This document shows positions 1 through 8,500 of a stretch of DNA of 64,000 bases, piece by piece. The stretch lies in assembly GCF_025499465.1 (NCBI RefSeq), contig NZ_JAIMCA010000006.1, forward strand, positions 372,001-436,000, written 5' to 3'. How positions within the stretch are numbered: position 1 is the stretch's first letter; every line of letters starts with the position of its first letter. Under the pieces are notes generated by a model. That model was not told the DNA's origin and did no database searches. It saw only the letters and a list, made by a program, of their open reading frames with translations. The position numbers and the translations under genes were made by a program. Origin of the DNA: Allobosea sp. BH3 (lineage in GTDB: Bacteria; Pseudomonadota; Alphaproteobacteria; Rhizobiales; Beijerinckiaceae).

Positions 1-944
1 GGTCCGCCGATCAGCGCTGTGACCAGCCCGAGCGGGATTTCCGCGGGCGGCAAGATGGCGCGCGCGATGCCGTCGCAGATGGCGACGAGCGCAGCGCCGA
101 TGAGCGCGCTCGCCGGCATCAGCGCGCGATGCCGCGGCCCGATCCACCAGCGCGCGATGTGAGGCGCGATCAGGCCGACGAAGGCGACGAGCCCGCCAAA
201 GGCCACCGCCGCCGCAACGATGGCCGCGCCGATCAGGACAGCGCGCCGCGCGAAACGGGCTGGATCGAGCCCGAAGGCGAAGGCCTGCTCGTCGCCGAGG
301 CCGAGCAGATCGAGCCCATGCGCGAGCCAGAGCGCCAGTGCCAGCCCGGCTGCCACGAGGGCCGTCAGCAGGAGCAGGCCGGTCAGATCGGGCGTCTGGA
401 TGCCGCCGAGCGTCCAGCTGAGCACGACCTGGAGATTCACCGTATCGTCGGACAGCGCCAGCATCAGGAAGGAGCGCAACGCACCGAGCATGGCCGCGAC
501 GGCGACACCTGCGAGCAAAAGCCCTGCCGTGTCCGGGCGGCCATGAAGCCCGGATACCGCCAGCACCAGCCAGGTAGCCCCCCATGCGCCGGCGAAGGAG
601 AGAGCCGCGAGCGACGGGCCGCCGGGAAGGCCGAGCGGCACGAGCAGCGCAATTGTCGCACCGATGGCGGCGCCGCCCGAGGCGCCGAGCAGGTAAGGCT
701 CCGCGAGAGGGTTGCGGAAGACACCCTGGAAGATCGCACCGCCGAGCCCAAGCAGCGCACCGACCAATGCCGCAGCCGCGACGCGCGGCAGGCGCCAAAG
801 CAGAAGCAGGCGACTTTCCATATCGGTTGCGCCCGACATGGCGCGCAGAAGCCGCTGTGGCGAAGCCCAGTCCTGGCCCGCCATCGCGGCGAAGACGACA
901 GCCGCGACGAGGATTGCTGCCATGGCGGCGAAGCGGGCCTTCAT
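1..944 (-). CDS. FecCD-family ABC permease, BtuC-like (partial, C-terminus off the window)
   Basis: Integral membrane permease of the iron-siderophore/cobalamin ABC family, expected to pass the ligand from the periplasmic binding protein into the cytoplasm. I translated the minus strand from the ATG at 944; the frame stays open to the window edge. It shows many hydrophobic helices, an early RLPRVAAAALVGALLGLGGA stretch and the family signature GLIAPHIARWW near the end, followed by PPAEIPLGLVTALIGGP, so only a few residues are missing. The ATG overlaps the stop of the binding-protein gene (ATGA), showing translational coupling. The cobalamin riboswitch upstream of the operon points to B12 or a related corrinoid as ligand. 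The ATPase is presumably beyond the left edge. Confidence 0.9.
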   Translation of the reverse strand, partial: MKARFAAMAAILVAAVVFAAMAGQDWASPQRLLRAMSGATDMESRLLLLWRLPRVAAAALVGALLGLGGAIFQGVFRNPLAEPYLLGASGGAAIGATIALLVPLGLPGGPSLAALSFAGAWGATWLVLAVSGLHGRPDTAGLLLAGVAVAAMLGALRSFLMLALSDDTVNLQVVLSWTLGGIQTPDLTGLLLLTALVAAGLALALWLAHGLDLLGLGDEQAFAFGLDPARFARRAVLIGAAIVAAAVAFGGLVAFVGLIAPHIARWWIGPRHRALMPASALIGAALVAICDGIARAILPPAEIPLGLVTALIGG

Positions 945-1816
945 GGCGAGCCCCTGCGCAGCCGGGCTGCGAGCTTCTCGATGCCGTCGACGGTCCTCGG
1001 CCCGGGGATGAGGAATTCGGCGCGGGCGACCGTGTAGGCGCGCCCTTCCCTCACCGCGCGCGACAGGCGCCAGCCGGGCTGCGCCGCGAGCGCGTCGAGA
1101 TCGGCCTGCGTGCCGGCGAAGAGCAGCACATCGGGATCGGCGGCCACAATCGCCTCCGGTGAGACGTGGGAGACGATGCTGCGTTCGAGAGCATGGCGGC
1201 CGCCGGCCCTGACGATCGCATCCCCTGTATAGGTGTCGGCGCGGGCGATCAGCACGAGGCCATTGCCGAGCCGACCCGTGATCATCACCACGCGAGGCGC
1301 CGCGGCCGCCAAGCCGCTCTCGACTGCGACCAGCCGCATTTCGAGCCCCCGCGCGACGGCTTCACCGCGTTCGGGCACGCCGGCCGCCCGGCCGACGAGG
1401 CGCAGATTGTCCATCACCTCCGCGACGCTGCGGGCCAGCAGGACAACGACCGGCACGCCGAGCCGCGTCATCGGATCGATCAGCTGGTGCATCGCCTGGC
1501 GTGCGGGGGTGACGATCAGCAGGTCCGGCCGCTGTGCGACGATGGCATCGACGGAGAAGCCGAGCCGGCCGCCGACCTGCGGCTTCTGCGTCATCTCCGG
1601 CGGAAAACGGGTATAGGCTTCCACACCCACGACACGGTCGGACAGGCCGAGTGCCGCCACCAGCTCGGCGTTCGAGGCGAAGATCGGCACGATCCGCAGC
1701 GGCGGTCGCGCGACCTCCACCTGCCGGCCAACCGCATCGGTCAACCGCACCGGCTCGGCGGCGGCCGGAGCCGCGACGCCGATGAGGCTCGCGAGGACGA
1801 GAGCGACGTGCAGCAT
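941..1816 (-). CDS. Periplasmic ABC substrate-binding protein, BtuF/FepB-like
   Basis: A 291-residue secreted binding protein of the helical-backbone (Fe3+/cobalamin) class. Residues 1-20 form a signal peptide ending PAAAEP. The mature part starts VRLTDAVGRQVEVARPPLRIV and contains NAELVAALGLSDRVVGVE and DAIVAQRPDLLIV, the usual N-lobe pattern of BtuF and FhuD proteins. It begins directly after the TonB receptor stop (start 1816, stop 1817-1819) and overlaps the permease start by four bases, so the genes are one operon. Ligand specificity is inferred from the riboswitch; a siderophore or another metal chelate is the alternative. Confidence 0.85.
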   Translation of the reverse strand: MLHVALVLASLIGVAAPAAAEPVRLTDAVGRQVEVARPPLRIVPIFASNAELVAALGLSDRVVGVEAYTRFPPEMTQKPQVGGRLGFSVDAIVAQRPDLLIVTPARQAMHQLIDPMTRLGVPVVVLLARSVAEVMDNLRLVGRAAGVPERGEAVARGLEMRLVAVESGLAAAAPRVVMITGRLGNGLVLIARADTYTGDAIVRAGGRHALERSIVSHVSPEAIVAADPDVLLFAGTQADLDALAAQPGWRLSRAVREGRAYTVARAEFLIPGPRTVDGIEKLAARLRRGSP

Positions 1817-3988
1817 TCAGAACCGCGCCTGCAAACCGGCCTGCAGCTCCAGCCCTGGCATGGAAGTGCCGTAGCCGCCGTTCGCGAAGCGGGAATCGAG
1901 CTTGTACGGCTTCTTGTCGATGCCGATGAAGATCGGGTGCTCGTTCTTGTCGAACAGGTTATTGACCAGCGCGAAGAGCTTGACGCCCTTGGCGACCTCG
2001 ACTTCGCCGCGCAGGTTCACCACCCAGAACGGGCTCTTGCGGTGGATCCAGTCGCGGTTGGGCTCGGCGAAGGTGATCAACAGGTTTTCTTCTGTATTGT
2101 ACCACATCGGCCCGTACAGCACGCCCGAGACCTGCACCGACCAGGGGAAGCGCACGCCGCTCTGCCCGAAACGCGTGCCGATCGCCGCCTGGTATTCATA
2201 CATGCGTTCGGGCTTGCGGCTGTTGGCCGTCGCCGCGACGCCCTTGTCCTCCATGTCGAAGTTCCAGGAGCCGTTGCCGAACACCGACCAGCGCCATGCG
2301 GCGTCGGCGTACCCGGCGAGCTTCAGGATGTCGGCGTCGAGCTGCAATTCGACACCGCGCACGACGACGTCGGCAGAATTGTTGGCGTAGTCGGAGGTGT
2401 TGGCCACGTCCGTGCGGGCGCGGGTGTTGATGCGATCGGAGATCACGTTCTGGAAGATCGCGAAATCCGCGCGCCAGCCCTCGCCGGCATAGGCGGCACC
2501 GGCCTCGACCTGCTCGCTGGTCTCCGGCTTCAGCGCGGGATTGCCGAAGATGCGGCCGCCGCCCAGCGTGTTGAAGTCGGCAGCGAGTTCGGTTGCCGTG
2601 GGCGCGCGGAAGCCGGTCGCATAGCCGACGCGGAAGGTCAGCTTGTCGGTGGCCTTGAAGGTCGCGCCGGTCGAGTACGTCGTCGCCTGGTAGTCGACCT
2701 CGCGCGGACGCTGGCCGGCCAGATTCGGCGTGTATTCGAAGCTCGTCGTGCCGAAGGTGCGGCGCACGCCGGCGCGCAGCGTGACGCGATCGTCGAGGAG
2801 CTTCTGCGAGTCCTCGATGTAGAGCGCGTTGACCGTCTCGGACTGGTTGTTGTCCTGCGGCGAGACCGGCGCGAGCGGATTGCCGGGAACTCCGATGCGG
2901 TCCCGGATCGAGCGCAGCGTGCTGCGCTCCCAATCCCAGCCGGCGAGGAGGTCGTTACCGGCCCAGAGCGTCATACTCGGCTGGAAGCGCGTGCCGATGA
3001 CGTCGAGTTCGCGGCGATTATAGTCGGCGGCAGTGCCGAGTGCCGGCAGTCCCGTGCCACCGCGAATGACCGGCGAGGCCCAGCGGAAATTGTCCACGTC
3101 CTGCACGGCATAGCCCTGCAGCATCCAGCGATACTGACCGCCGGGAAGCTGTCCCCGATAGGTCATGTCGAAGGAGCTGTTGTAGCGGTCCTCCTGGCTG
3201 ATCGTGTTGGCGCCGGAACCGCGGAAGCCGACATCGTAGATGCCGTCGGTGCGCAAAGTCGTCTCGATGCGATGGTCCGGGTTGATCTGGAGGCCGAGCG
3301 CGCCGGCGAGGCCCATCCGCTTCCAGCCGGTGTTCGCCATCGTCGTGCCACCGCGCCCCGAATGGTAGTCGTCGCGCTGCCCGCCCGTAATTCCGGCATA
3401 GTAGTCGATGCTGTCATAGAGGCCGCCGGTCTGGGCCTTGCCTTGCAGGAGCCCCCAGGAGCCGCCGGCCCCCTCGATCATCGTGCCCGGCGCCGTGCGG
3501 CCGGTCTTCAGGATGATGTTGATGACGCCGCCGATGTTCTGGCTGCCATAGACGACCGAGGACGGGCCACGAATGATTTCGATGCGCTCGACATCGGCCG
3601 TCGAGAGCTTGGAGAGGTTGGCCGTGCCGGCGCGCCGCCCGTTCATCAGCACCAGCACCTGGCTGCGGAAATCCTTGCCCTGCCCGTCGCTGGCGCCGCC
3701 GCGAATGTTCATCGAGGTCTGGCCGGGGGTCCATTGGCTGAAGAAGCCGACGGCGTTCTCGGCGAGCAGGTCGGTGACCGACTGCGCATGGGTCCGCTCG
3801 ATCTGCTCGGAATCGATTACCTGGACGGTGCCGGGGATGCTGCTGCGCGGCTCAGGCCGGCCCGTCGCCGTGACGACGAGCTCATCGAGGTTGATCTCGG
3901 TCTGGGCGGAGGCAGGCAGCGCCGAGGCGACAGCCGACAGGCACGTCGCGGCGAGCAGGGAGGCTTTGCGGGCGTTCAGGCGGATCAT
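1817..3988 (-). CDS. TonB-dependent outer-membrane receptor, BtuB-like
   Basis: A 723-residue outer-membrane gated channel that should bring a scarce chelate, probably cobalamin, into the periplasm using TonB energy. Signal peptide at residues 1-27 (ALPASAQ), then a TonB box-like DELVVTATGRPEP, a plug domain with QVIDSEQIERTHAQSVTDLL, VERIEIIRGPSSVVYGSQNIGGVINI, and a long beta-barrel ending in a terminal aromatic (LQAGLQARF), the usual barrel end signal. I chose the ATG at 3988 because it gives the signal peptide; the same frame stays open further upstream across the methyltransferase gene, but that part is not protein-like. It overlaps the methyltransferase stop (3985) by four bases. Confidence 0.92.
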   Translation of the reverse strand: MIRLNARKASLLAATCLSAVASALPASAQTEINLDELVVTATGRPEPRSSIPGTVQVIDSEQIERTHAQSVTDLLAENAVGFFSQWTPGQTSMNIRGGASDGQGKDFRSQVLVLMNGRRAGTANLSKLSTADVERIEIIRGPSSVVYGSQNIGGVINIILKTGRTAPGTMIEGAGGSWGLLQGKAQTGGLYDSIDYYAGITGGQRDDYHSGRGGTTMANTGWKRMGLAGALGLQINPDHRIETTLRTDGIYDVGFRGSGANTISQEDRYNSSFDMTYRGQLPGGQYRWMLQGYAVQDVDNFRWASPVIRGGTGLPALGTAADYNRRELDVIGTRFQPSMTLWAGNDLLAGWDWERSTLRSIRDRIGVPGNPLAPVSPQDNNQSETVNALYIEDSQKLLDDRVTLRAGVRRTFGTTSFEYTPNLAGQRPREVDYQATTYSTGATFKATDKLTFRVGYATGFRAPTATELAADFNTLGGGRIFGNPALKPETSEQVEAGAAYAGEGWRADFAIFQNVISDRINTRARTDVANTSDYANNSADVVVRGVELQLDADILKLAGYADAAWRWSVFGNGSWNFDMEDKGVAATANSRKPERMYEYQAAIGTRFGQSGVRFPWSVQVSGVLYGPMWYNTEENLLITFAEPNRDWIHRKSPFWVVNLRGEVEVAKGVKLFALVNNLFDKNEHPIFIGIDKKPYKLDSRFANGGYGTSMPGLELQAGLQARF

Positions 3989-4743
3989 GGCAGGTTCCAG
4001 ACGAGGATGGCCGAGCGGCGATGGCAGGACAGGCGCATTCCGGCCGAGGTCGGCTCGGCCTGTGCACGAAGATGGGAGAACAGCTGCGGGCGCCGCGGAT
4101 CGTCGGGCGGCCAGCCGAGCCGATCCGCCTGAAATGCGGCGAAGGCCGGCAGGTCCGGCAGCACGAGGGAAAAGGTCCAGTCGACGGCGTCCGAACGGTC
4201 GGGCTGATGGCTGCCGAGCTGAGGCAGGACGAGATCGATTCCGGGCGTCTCGTCTTCCCCATGCCATTCGCGTGGCAGGCAGGCGGAGAGGATCAAACCC
4301 TTGGGCGCGGCCTGAGCGGCCACGATCCAGATGATCCGGCGTCGGGCCCAGCGCCGGCAGCGCTCCAGGAAGCCGACGGCATCCGTGAAGTAGCCCGGCA
4401 TGGTCGCGGCGAGCACCGTATCGGCCGGGTCGCAATCGACATCCTCGTCGCTCCAGCCGCGCGGGATGATCACCGGCGGCGGCGAGAAGGCGGCGAGCCG
4501 CTGCTGCATCGTCGGGGACGGCTCGATCGCGGTCCACCGCGCTCCGGGCGCGCGCAGGGCCGCGCCGAGCTGCCCTCCCCCGGCGCCGACATCGATCAGA
4601 TCGCCGATCCCGCAAGCGAGCCGGCGGATCGGCGGTGCAACGCGCGCGACGTAGTCGGATGTGTCGATGGCGCTGGCGTACAGCGCGAGCGGGTCCAGCG
4701 GCGCCGATTGGGGCGCATGGCGGTAGGCAGAGGCGTGTCTCAT
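3985..4743 (-). CDS. SAM-dependent class I methyltransferase, first gene of the B12-type uptake operon
   Basis: A 252-residue soluble protein with the SAM-binding motif I LIDVGAGGGQLG (near residues 48-59), followed by an acidic WTAIEPSPTMQQRL motif and a later TVLAATMPGYF strand, typical of class I methyltransferases. No signal peptide, so it acts in the cytoplasm. The target is unknown. It is the first gene after the cobalamin riboswitch and is coupled by ATGA to the TonB receptor, so its substrate may be the imported corrinoid, a metallophore, or a protein of the uptake system. RBS-like GAGGCGAG precedes the ATG at 4743. Confidence 0.75.
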   Translation of the reverse strand: MRHASAYRHAPQSAPLDPLALYASAIDTSDYVARVAPPIRRLACGIGDLIDVGAGGGQLGAALRAPGARWTAIEPSPTMQQRLAAFSPPPVIIPRGWSDEDVDCDPADTVLAATMPGYFTDAVGFLERCRRWARRRIIWIVAAQAAPKGLILSACLPREWHGEDETPGIDLVLPQLGSHQPDRSDAVDWTFSLVLPDLPAFAAFQADRLGWPPDDPRRPQLFSHLRAQAEPTSAGMRLSCHRRSAILVWNLP

Positions 4744-4757
4744 GCTCGCCTCTTTAA

Positions 4758-4777
4758 TGCAATGTTATAACATTGCA
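4758..4777. promoter_or_regulatory. Perfect 20-bp palindrome resembling a Zur operator
   Basis: The sequence TGCAATGTTATAACATTGCA is its own reverse complement over all 20 bases. It sits 14 bp upstream of the methyltransferase ATG, in an AT-rich patch unlike the surrounding GC-rich DNA. The core ATGTTATAACAT resembles zinc-uptake-regulator boxes described in proteobacteria. A FUR-family protein other than Zur is possible. The palindrome is a direct observation; the regulator is inferred. Confidence 0.55.
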
Positions 4778-4814
4778 ACTTCCAATCCCAAGCCTTGAAG
4801 CTCCGGATGCAATT

Positions 4815-4850
4815 CGAGCGGCATCGCTCGCGCGGCCGTATCTCGGCCGC
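4815..4850 (-). other. Two adjacent perfect hairpins between the B12 aptamer and the first gene
   Basis: Read on the minus strand, a 7-bp stem GCGGCCG/CGGCCGC (4832-4850, loop of 5) is followed at once by a 6-bp stem CGAGCG/CGCTCG (4815-4830, loop of 4). Neither is followed by a U-run, so they are not classical terminators. They may belong to the expression platform of the riboswitch or to a Rho-dependent stop. No protein gene is convincing in this leader. Confidence 0.4.
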
Positions 4851-4989
4851 CTCGAAAATCTCAACATGGTCGTCCAGCCCCTCGCTGACGCGGCTCGGGG
4901 CAAAGGGAGGAAGCGCGGCAGATGGACGGCAGGCGCCCAGTGCACAGCGATTCCGCCGGACACCCCGCCCGCGCGACATCATCAACTGC

Positions 4990-5190
4990 GTCGGGGCAGG
5001 TCTCCTGGCTCGCGGGTCGCTGCTTTCGGGCCGTCTTCCCGGCGCAAGCGCCAGTGACTTCAAATGGCCGAAAGCTCTCCGCTCACAGTTGCGGGGGCAG
5101 CTCCGGATTTTGCGCTTCAGCGCGCATCACCGGATTCCCTCTTAGCTTCGGATCGCTCCGAAGACCTCGACACCTTCAATCTAGATGGCA
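4990..5190 (-). ncRNA. Cobalamin (B12) riboswitch
   Basis: On the minus strand the leader contains the B12 box GAGCCAGGAGACCTGCC at 5011-4995, preceded by the conserved core GGGAATCCGGTG and CCGGAGCTGCCCCCGCAACTG (read in two parts around 5135 to 5080) and GTGAGCGG. These match the cobalamin aptamer family. The 5' boundary is approximate; a small hairpin CTTCGGAGCGATCCGAAG lies near 5146-5163. It lies upstream of the four uptake genes transcribed leftward, so B12 should repress them. About 250 bp separate the aptamer from the first ATG. Confidence 0.93.
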
Positions 5191-5273
5191 GAAATGTGGC
5201 GTCAAGCGACCTTAGGGAAAGCGCGTCGAAGGTTGTGGATCGCGGCTGGCTTCTGCGAGGGATGGGAGCGAAA

Positions 5274-6332
5274 TCAGCGCGTCACGCGCGCCGCGCCATC
5301 CGCGAGAGGCTCGCCGCCCTTCATGATCGCGACCAGTTCCTCGCCGAAGCGGCCCGCCACAGGCAGGCGGAAATGCAGAGGGTCCCAGTAATTTGTGTCC
5401 TGAGCCGTGATCGGCGAGGCATGGGCGTAGTCCGCGACCGTCGCGCCATGGCGGCGGGCGAGCGCCCGAATCTCGGCCTTGCAGGCGGCGTAACGCTGCC
5501 AGGCGACCGAGCCTTGGCGCGGATAATTGGCCAGATGCGCGGGCGGCAGGACGAGCAGCACCTGCGTCTGCTTCGGGAAGGCCGAGACCTCTTCCTCCAG
5601 CCAGACCAGGGCCGGGAAGCGCCAGCCGGCGCGCTCCGCCTCCGGCACAATCTCCGGCGTCGTCAGAGGCGAGGTGTCGATCGGCCTGCCGCCGCTGCCG
5701 GCATAGATGTGCCAGCGCGCCCGGCCGAGGTCATAGCTCGCCTCGGGCGGGGTGAAGACCTCGTAGCCATCGCCGCGAATGCGCTCGCGCGACCAACCGA
5801 GGCGATAGGCCATGAGCCGCCCGGCGATCTCCAGATTGGTCAGGTTGAGCAGCCTCGGCCAGTCGAGGGGGCTCACCTCGCGCCAGAACCAGTCCGGCAC
5901 AGGCCGCGGCGTCAGGCGCTTGGCGGGATCCGTCGCGTCCGCCTCGCACCAGGTCGTATCGAGACCCCAGACCACCCGCTTTGGGGCGCTGACATGCTCG
6001 CGGAAGAGCCGCGCCATGCCGCTCTGCTCCCAGGGCGTGGCGGCGTTCATCGCAAGATTGGCGAAGCGGGCGTCGAGGCCGCTCGACAGCAGCTGCGGAT
6101 CGACGAGCCGCATGGTCGAGGTGCCGAGCACCGCCGCATCGAAACGGCCGGAGCGCACGAGCTGCGGATACATGAAGCGCTGGTTGATATCCATGATCGG
6201 CCGCGCCACCTGCCCGGCTCCGACGCGCAAGCCGAAGGGATCGAGCCCCGCCACGAAGGCGAAGAGCAGGCAGGCCGTGCCGACCGCCGCCAGCAGGAAC
6301 CATCGCGACCATGTCACCCAGGCCTTCGCCAT
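5274..6332 (-). CDS. Membrane-anchored SGNH-hydrolase-like protein of unknown function
   Basis: A 352-residue protein with one N-terminal membrane segment (about residues 8-27, WFLLAAVGTACLLFAFVAG) and a large extracytoplasmic part. It contains AVLGTSTMRLVDPQLL near the start, placed like SGNH block I but with Thr-Ser-Thr, and NYWDPLHFR near the end, which fits a DxxH block V. LLVLPPAHLANYP lies between them. This suggests an acetyl-ester hydrolase or transferase fold for an envelope polysaccharide, but I do not recognise a named family. The ATG at 6332 was chosen because an upstream extension to 6419 is Arg/Trp-rich and would precede the membrane anchor. Confidence 0.6.
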   Translation of the reverse strand: MAKAWVTWSRWFLLAAVGTACLLFAFVAGLDPFGLRVGAGQVARPIMDINQRFMYPQLVRSGRFDAAVLGTSTMRLVDPQLLSSGLDARFANLAMNAATPWEQSGMARLFREHVSAPKRVVWGLDTTWCEADATDPAKRLTPRPVPDWFWREVSPLDWPRLLNLTNLEIAGRLMAYRLGWSRERIRGDGYEVFTPPEASYDLGRARWHIYAGSGGRPIDTSPLTTPEIVPEAERAGWRFPALVWLEEEVSAFPKQTQVLLVLPPAHLANYPRQGSVAWQRYAACKAEIRALARRHGATVADYAHASPITAQDTNYWDPLHFRLPVAGRFGEELVAIMKGGEPLADGAARVTR

Positions 6333-6466
6333 TCCGGCCTTCCACCTCCAGAACCAAATGCGGCGCCCTCTTCGCACAGGCTGCGGCCACGCGACAACGC
6401 GAAAGCGCACTCTGATCATCGCGCGTCCTATCGGACACAGTCACGACGATCGACCGCTTTGTTATC

Positions 6467-6512
6467 GCATCGAATTGTTCCGAAAAGTGGATTCCACTTT
6501 TCGGTCCGATGC
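6467..6512. repeat. Dispersed palindromic repeat, family A copy 1
   Basis: Core CCGAAAAGTGGATTCCAC followed by TTTTCGGTCCGATGC forms a near-perfect hairpin. The same core recurs at 17730-17770 and, diverged, at 24122-24168. It lies between divergent genes, upstream of the lytic transglycosylase. Confidence 0.75.
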
Positions 6513-6553
6513 TGTGGCTGGCGACCTTTGCGCGCTCATGCCAGAAATGCCGG

Positions 6554-7483
6554 ATGATCCGGCGCCGCCCCAGCCGTCCCGCCCGCCTTGCGCAGCGGCT
6601 CGCCACGATGCTGATCGCCTGCGGGCTCATGTCCGGCCCGCTGCCGGCCGCCGAGGAGCCGCTGCCGCCCTCCTCCGGCATCCAGGATGCGCTCTGCCGG
6701 CTGATCGACGATGCGGCACGGGACCATTCCGTGCCGGCCGCCTTCCTGACCCGGCTGATCTTCCAGGAATCGAGCTTTCGCCCGCATGTCACCAGCCCGG
6801 CGGGCGCACAGGGCGTGGCGCAGTTCATGCCGGGCACAGCGCGCGAGCGCGGCCTCGCCGACCCGTTCGACCCGGAGCAGGCCGTGCCGAAGGCGGCGCA
6901 TTTCCTGGCTGAGCTGCGCGACCGTTTCGGCAATTGGGGGCTCGCCGCCGCGGCCTATAATGGCGGGCCGAACCGCCTCGCCGGCTGGCTCGCGGCGCGC
7001 GCGGCCGGGCAGCCTCGCTTCCTGCCGATGGAGACGGAGAATTACGTTCTGCTCATCACCGGCGTGCCGGTGGATGACTGGGCGCGGGAGGCCGCCGACC
7101 TCTCCAATGGCGACGCCCGCTCGCCGCCGCCACGCGCCGCGACCCGGGACCCGCAAGGCGGCTGCCAGCCTACCCTGGTCGCGATCCGGCAGTCGCGCCC
7201 TACCCTGCCCGACATCGCAGAGGCACCCTTCGCGCCCTGGGGCGTGCAGCTCGCCGGGAATTTCTCGAAAGCCCGGGCGCTCGCGGCCTTCCAGCGGGCC
7301 GGAGCCCGCCACCGCACCGTGATCGGCGAGCTGCAGCCGATGGTGATCGGCACAAGGCTGCGCAGCCGCGGTACGCGCCCGTTCTACCGGGTGCGCCTGC
7401 CGGCAGCGACCCGTGCCGAGGCAACCTTGCTCTGCCGGCGCATCCAGGTGGATCGCGGCGCTTGCGTGGTGCTCAGAAGCTAG
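6554..7483 (+). CDS. Lytic transglycosylase (SLT domain) with C-terminal SPOR-like region
   Basis: A 309-residue exported peptidoglycan lyase. Signal peptide at residues 1-33 (ends PLPAAEE). The SLT domain follows with the catalytic-Glu motif LIFQESSFRPH, the family pattern GAQGVAQFMPGTA, and AAAYNGGPNRL. The C-terminal part, from about residue 220 (FAPWGVQLAGNFSKARALAAF to RRIQVDRGACVVLRS), reads as a SPOR domain that binds denuded septal glycan. The ATG at 6554 is preferred: an upstream in-frame start at 6509 would lie inside a palindromic repeat. It cleaves the MurNAc-GlcNAc bond to give 1,6-anhydro ends, probably during division or wall remodelling. Confidence 0.88.
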   Translation: MIRRRPSRPARLAQRLATMLIACGLMSGPLPAAEEPLPPSSGIQDALCRLIDDAARDHSVPAAFLTRLIFQESSFRPHVTSPAGAQGVAQFMPGTARERGLADPFDPEQAVPKAAHFLAELRDRFGNWGLAAAAYNGGPNRLAGWLAARAAGQPRFLPMETENYVLLITGVPVDDWAREAADLSNGDARSPPPRAATRDPQGGCQPTLVAIRQSRPTLPDIAEAPFAPWGVQLAGNFSKARALAAFQRAGARHRTVIGELQPMVIGTRLRSRGTRPFYRVRLPAATRAEATLLCRRIQVDRGACVVLRS

Positions 7484-7662
7484 AAGGCTCCTGTCGAATG
7501 TTGCATGCAGGCAACGGGAAACGGCAAAGCTCAGGCGCTCTCATCGATGTGATGGAAGCGCGATTGCAGGGAACCATTGAAGCTGACAGGACATTGTGGA
7601 GACGTTGACTTTTTCGCGTCAACTTCGTGTTCCGTGCCGTCCCGACCGCCCGAGGTTCCTCT

Positions 7663-8241
7663 ATGATCCGCTCCGCTCGCCTGGCATTGCTCGCCGGCCT
7701 TGGTTTGCTCGCGCTCGGCTCCGCCGCCCGGGCCGAAATCGACCCCCTGACCCGCCAGCCGCTCGTCGTCTATGCCGATCCGGCCAAGGCGCAGGCCACC
7801 GCCATCCCGCGCGAGGTCGTCGACTATCCGACGAAGCATCGGCCGGGCACGATCGTGATCGACAGCGCTGAGCGCCGACTCTACTACGTGATGTCGGATG
7901 GCAAGGCGATGCGCTACGGCGTCGGCGTCGGTCGCCCGGGCTTCGACTGGGCCGGCAGCCAGACCATCACCCGCAAGGCCGAGTGGCCGACCTGGACCCC
8001 GCCCGCACAGATGCTGAAGCGCCGCCCCGACCTGCCGCGTTTCATGCCCGGCGGCCCCGAGAACCCGATGGGCGCGCGCGCCATGTATCTCGGCTCGACG
8101 CTCTACCGCATCCACGGCTCCAACGAGCCGGAGACGATCGGCCAGGCCGTCTCGTCGGGCTGCATCCGCATGCTCAACGAGGACGTGATCGACCTCTACG
8201 AGCGTGCCAAGGTCGGCACCCGCGTCGTCGTCGCCCGCTGA
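7663..8241 (+). CDS. L,D-transpeptidase (YkuD/ErfK family)
   Basis: A 192-residue exported enzyme that makes 3-3 peptidoglycan crosslinks or attaches proteins to the wall. Signal peptide at residues 1-24 (GSAARAE). The YkuD domain starts at GTIVIDSAERRLYYV and carries the catalytic pattern YRIHGSNEPETIG followed by SSGCIRMLNEDVIDLY, with the active-site Cys in SSGC. The ATG at 7663 gives a clean signal peptide; upstream ATG and GTG codons would not. It is a stand-alone gene followed by a strong terminator. Confidence 0.92.
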   Translation: MIRSARLALLAGLGLLALGSAARAEIDPLTRQPLVVYADPAKAQATAIPREVVDYPTKHRPGTIVIDSAERRLYYVMSDGKAMRYGVGVGRPGFDWAGSQTITRKAEWPTWTPPAQMLKRRPDLPRFMPGGPENPMGARAMYLGSTLYRIHGSNEPETIGQAVSSGCIRMLNEDVIDLYERAKVGTRVVVAR

Positions 8242-8267
8242 TCGCGGCCGATATTCCAGATCGGAAG

Positions 8268-8294
8268 AGGCCGGCGGCGACGCCGGCCTTTTTC
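8268..8294 (+). terminator. Rho-independent terminator after the L,D-transpeptidase gene
   Basis: AGGCCGGC and GCCGGCCT form an 8-bp stem around GGCGAC, followed by a T-run. Confidence 0.8.
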
Positions 8295-8334
8295 ATTTTC
8301 CGCGGCGGCCTTTCAGCAGGCCGAAGCCGCTCGA

Positions 8335-8500
8335 AAGTTGCGGAGGCTCTTCGTTGATGCGATAGAGGATTCGGGTGCTCCGTCCGAGGGATGGACGGGC
8401 AGGGTCATCGCTGGTCGGGCCGCCAGCGATGGAGGCTTGTACCTGTGTCTCTGCTCACCTTCGCACATCCTCTCGCTGTGCATTCCGCCCCGGACCAACC
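8335..8500 (+). promoter_or_regulatory. Structured leader upstream of nhaA, candidate cation riboswitch
   Basis: The 307 bp between the L,D-transpeptidase stop and nhaA hold no gene. They contain CGTCC(GAGGGAT)GGACG at 8381-8397 and a perfect 9-bp stem CATCGCTGG/CCAGCGATG at 8406-8431, with further GC pairing downstream. A conserved RNA class (nhaA-I, reported as Li+-responsive) is known upstream of nhaA genes. I cannot align this leader to its consensus here, so the assignment is inferred from position and structure. Confidence 0.45.

Noticed and set aside
1166-4132. Long plus-strand open frame (about 990 codons) opposite the TonB receptor and binding protein
   Set aside because: Complement of well-supported minus-strand genes; composition is that of an antisense reading.
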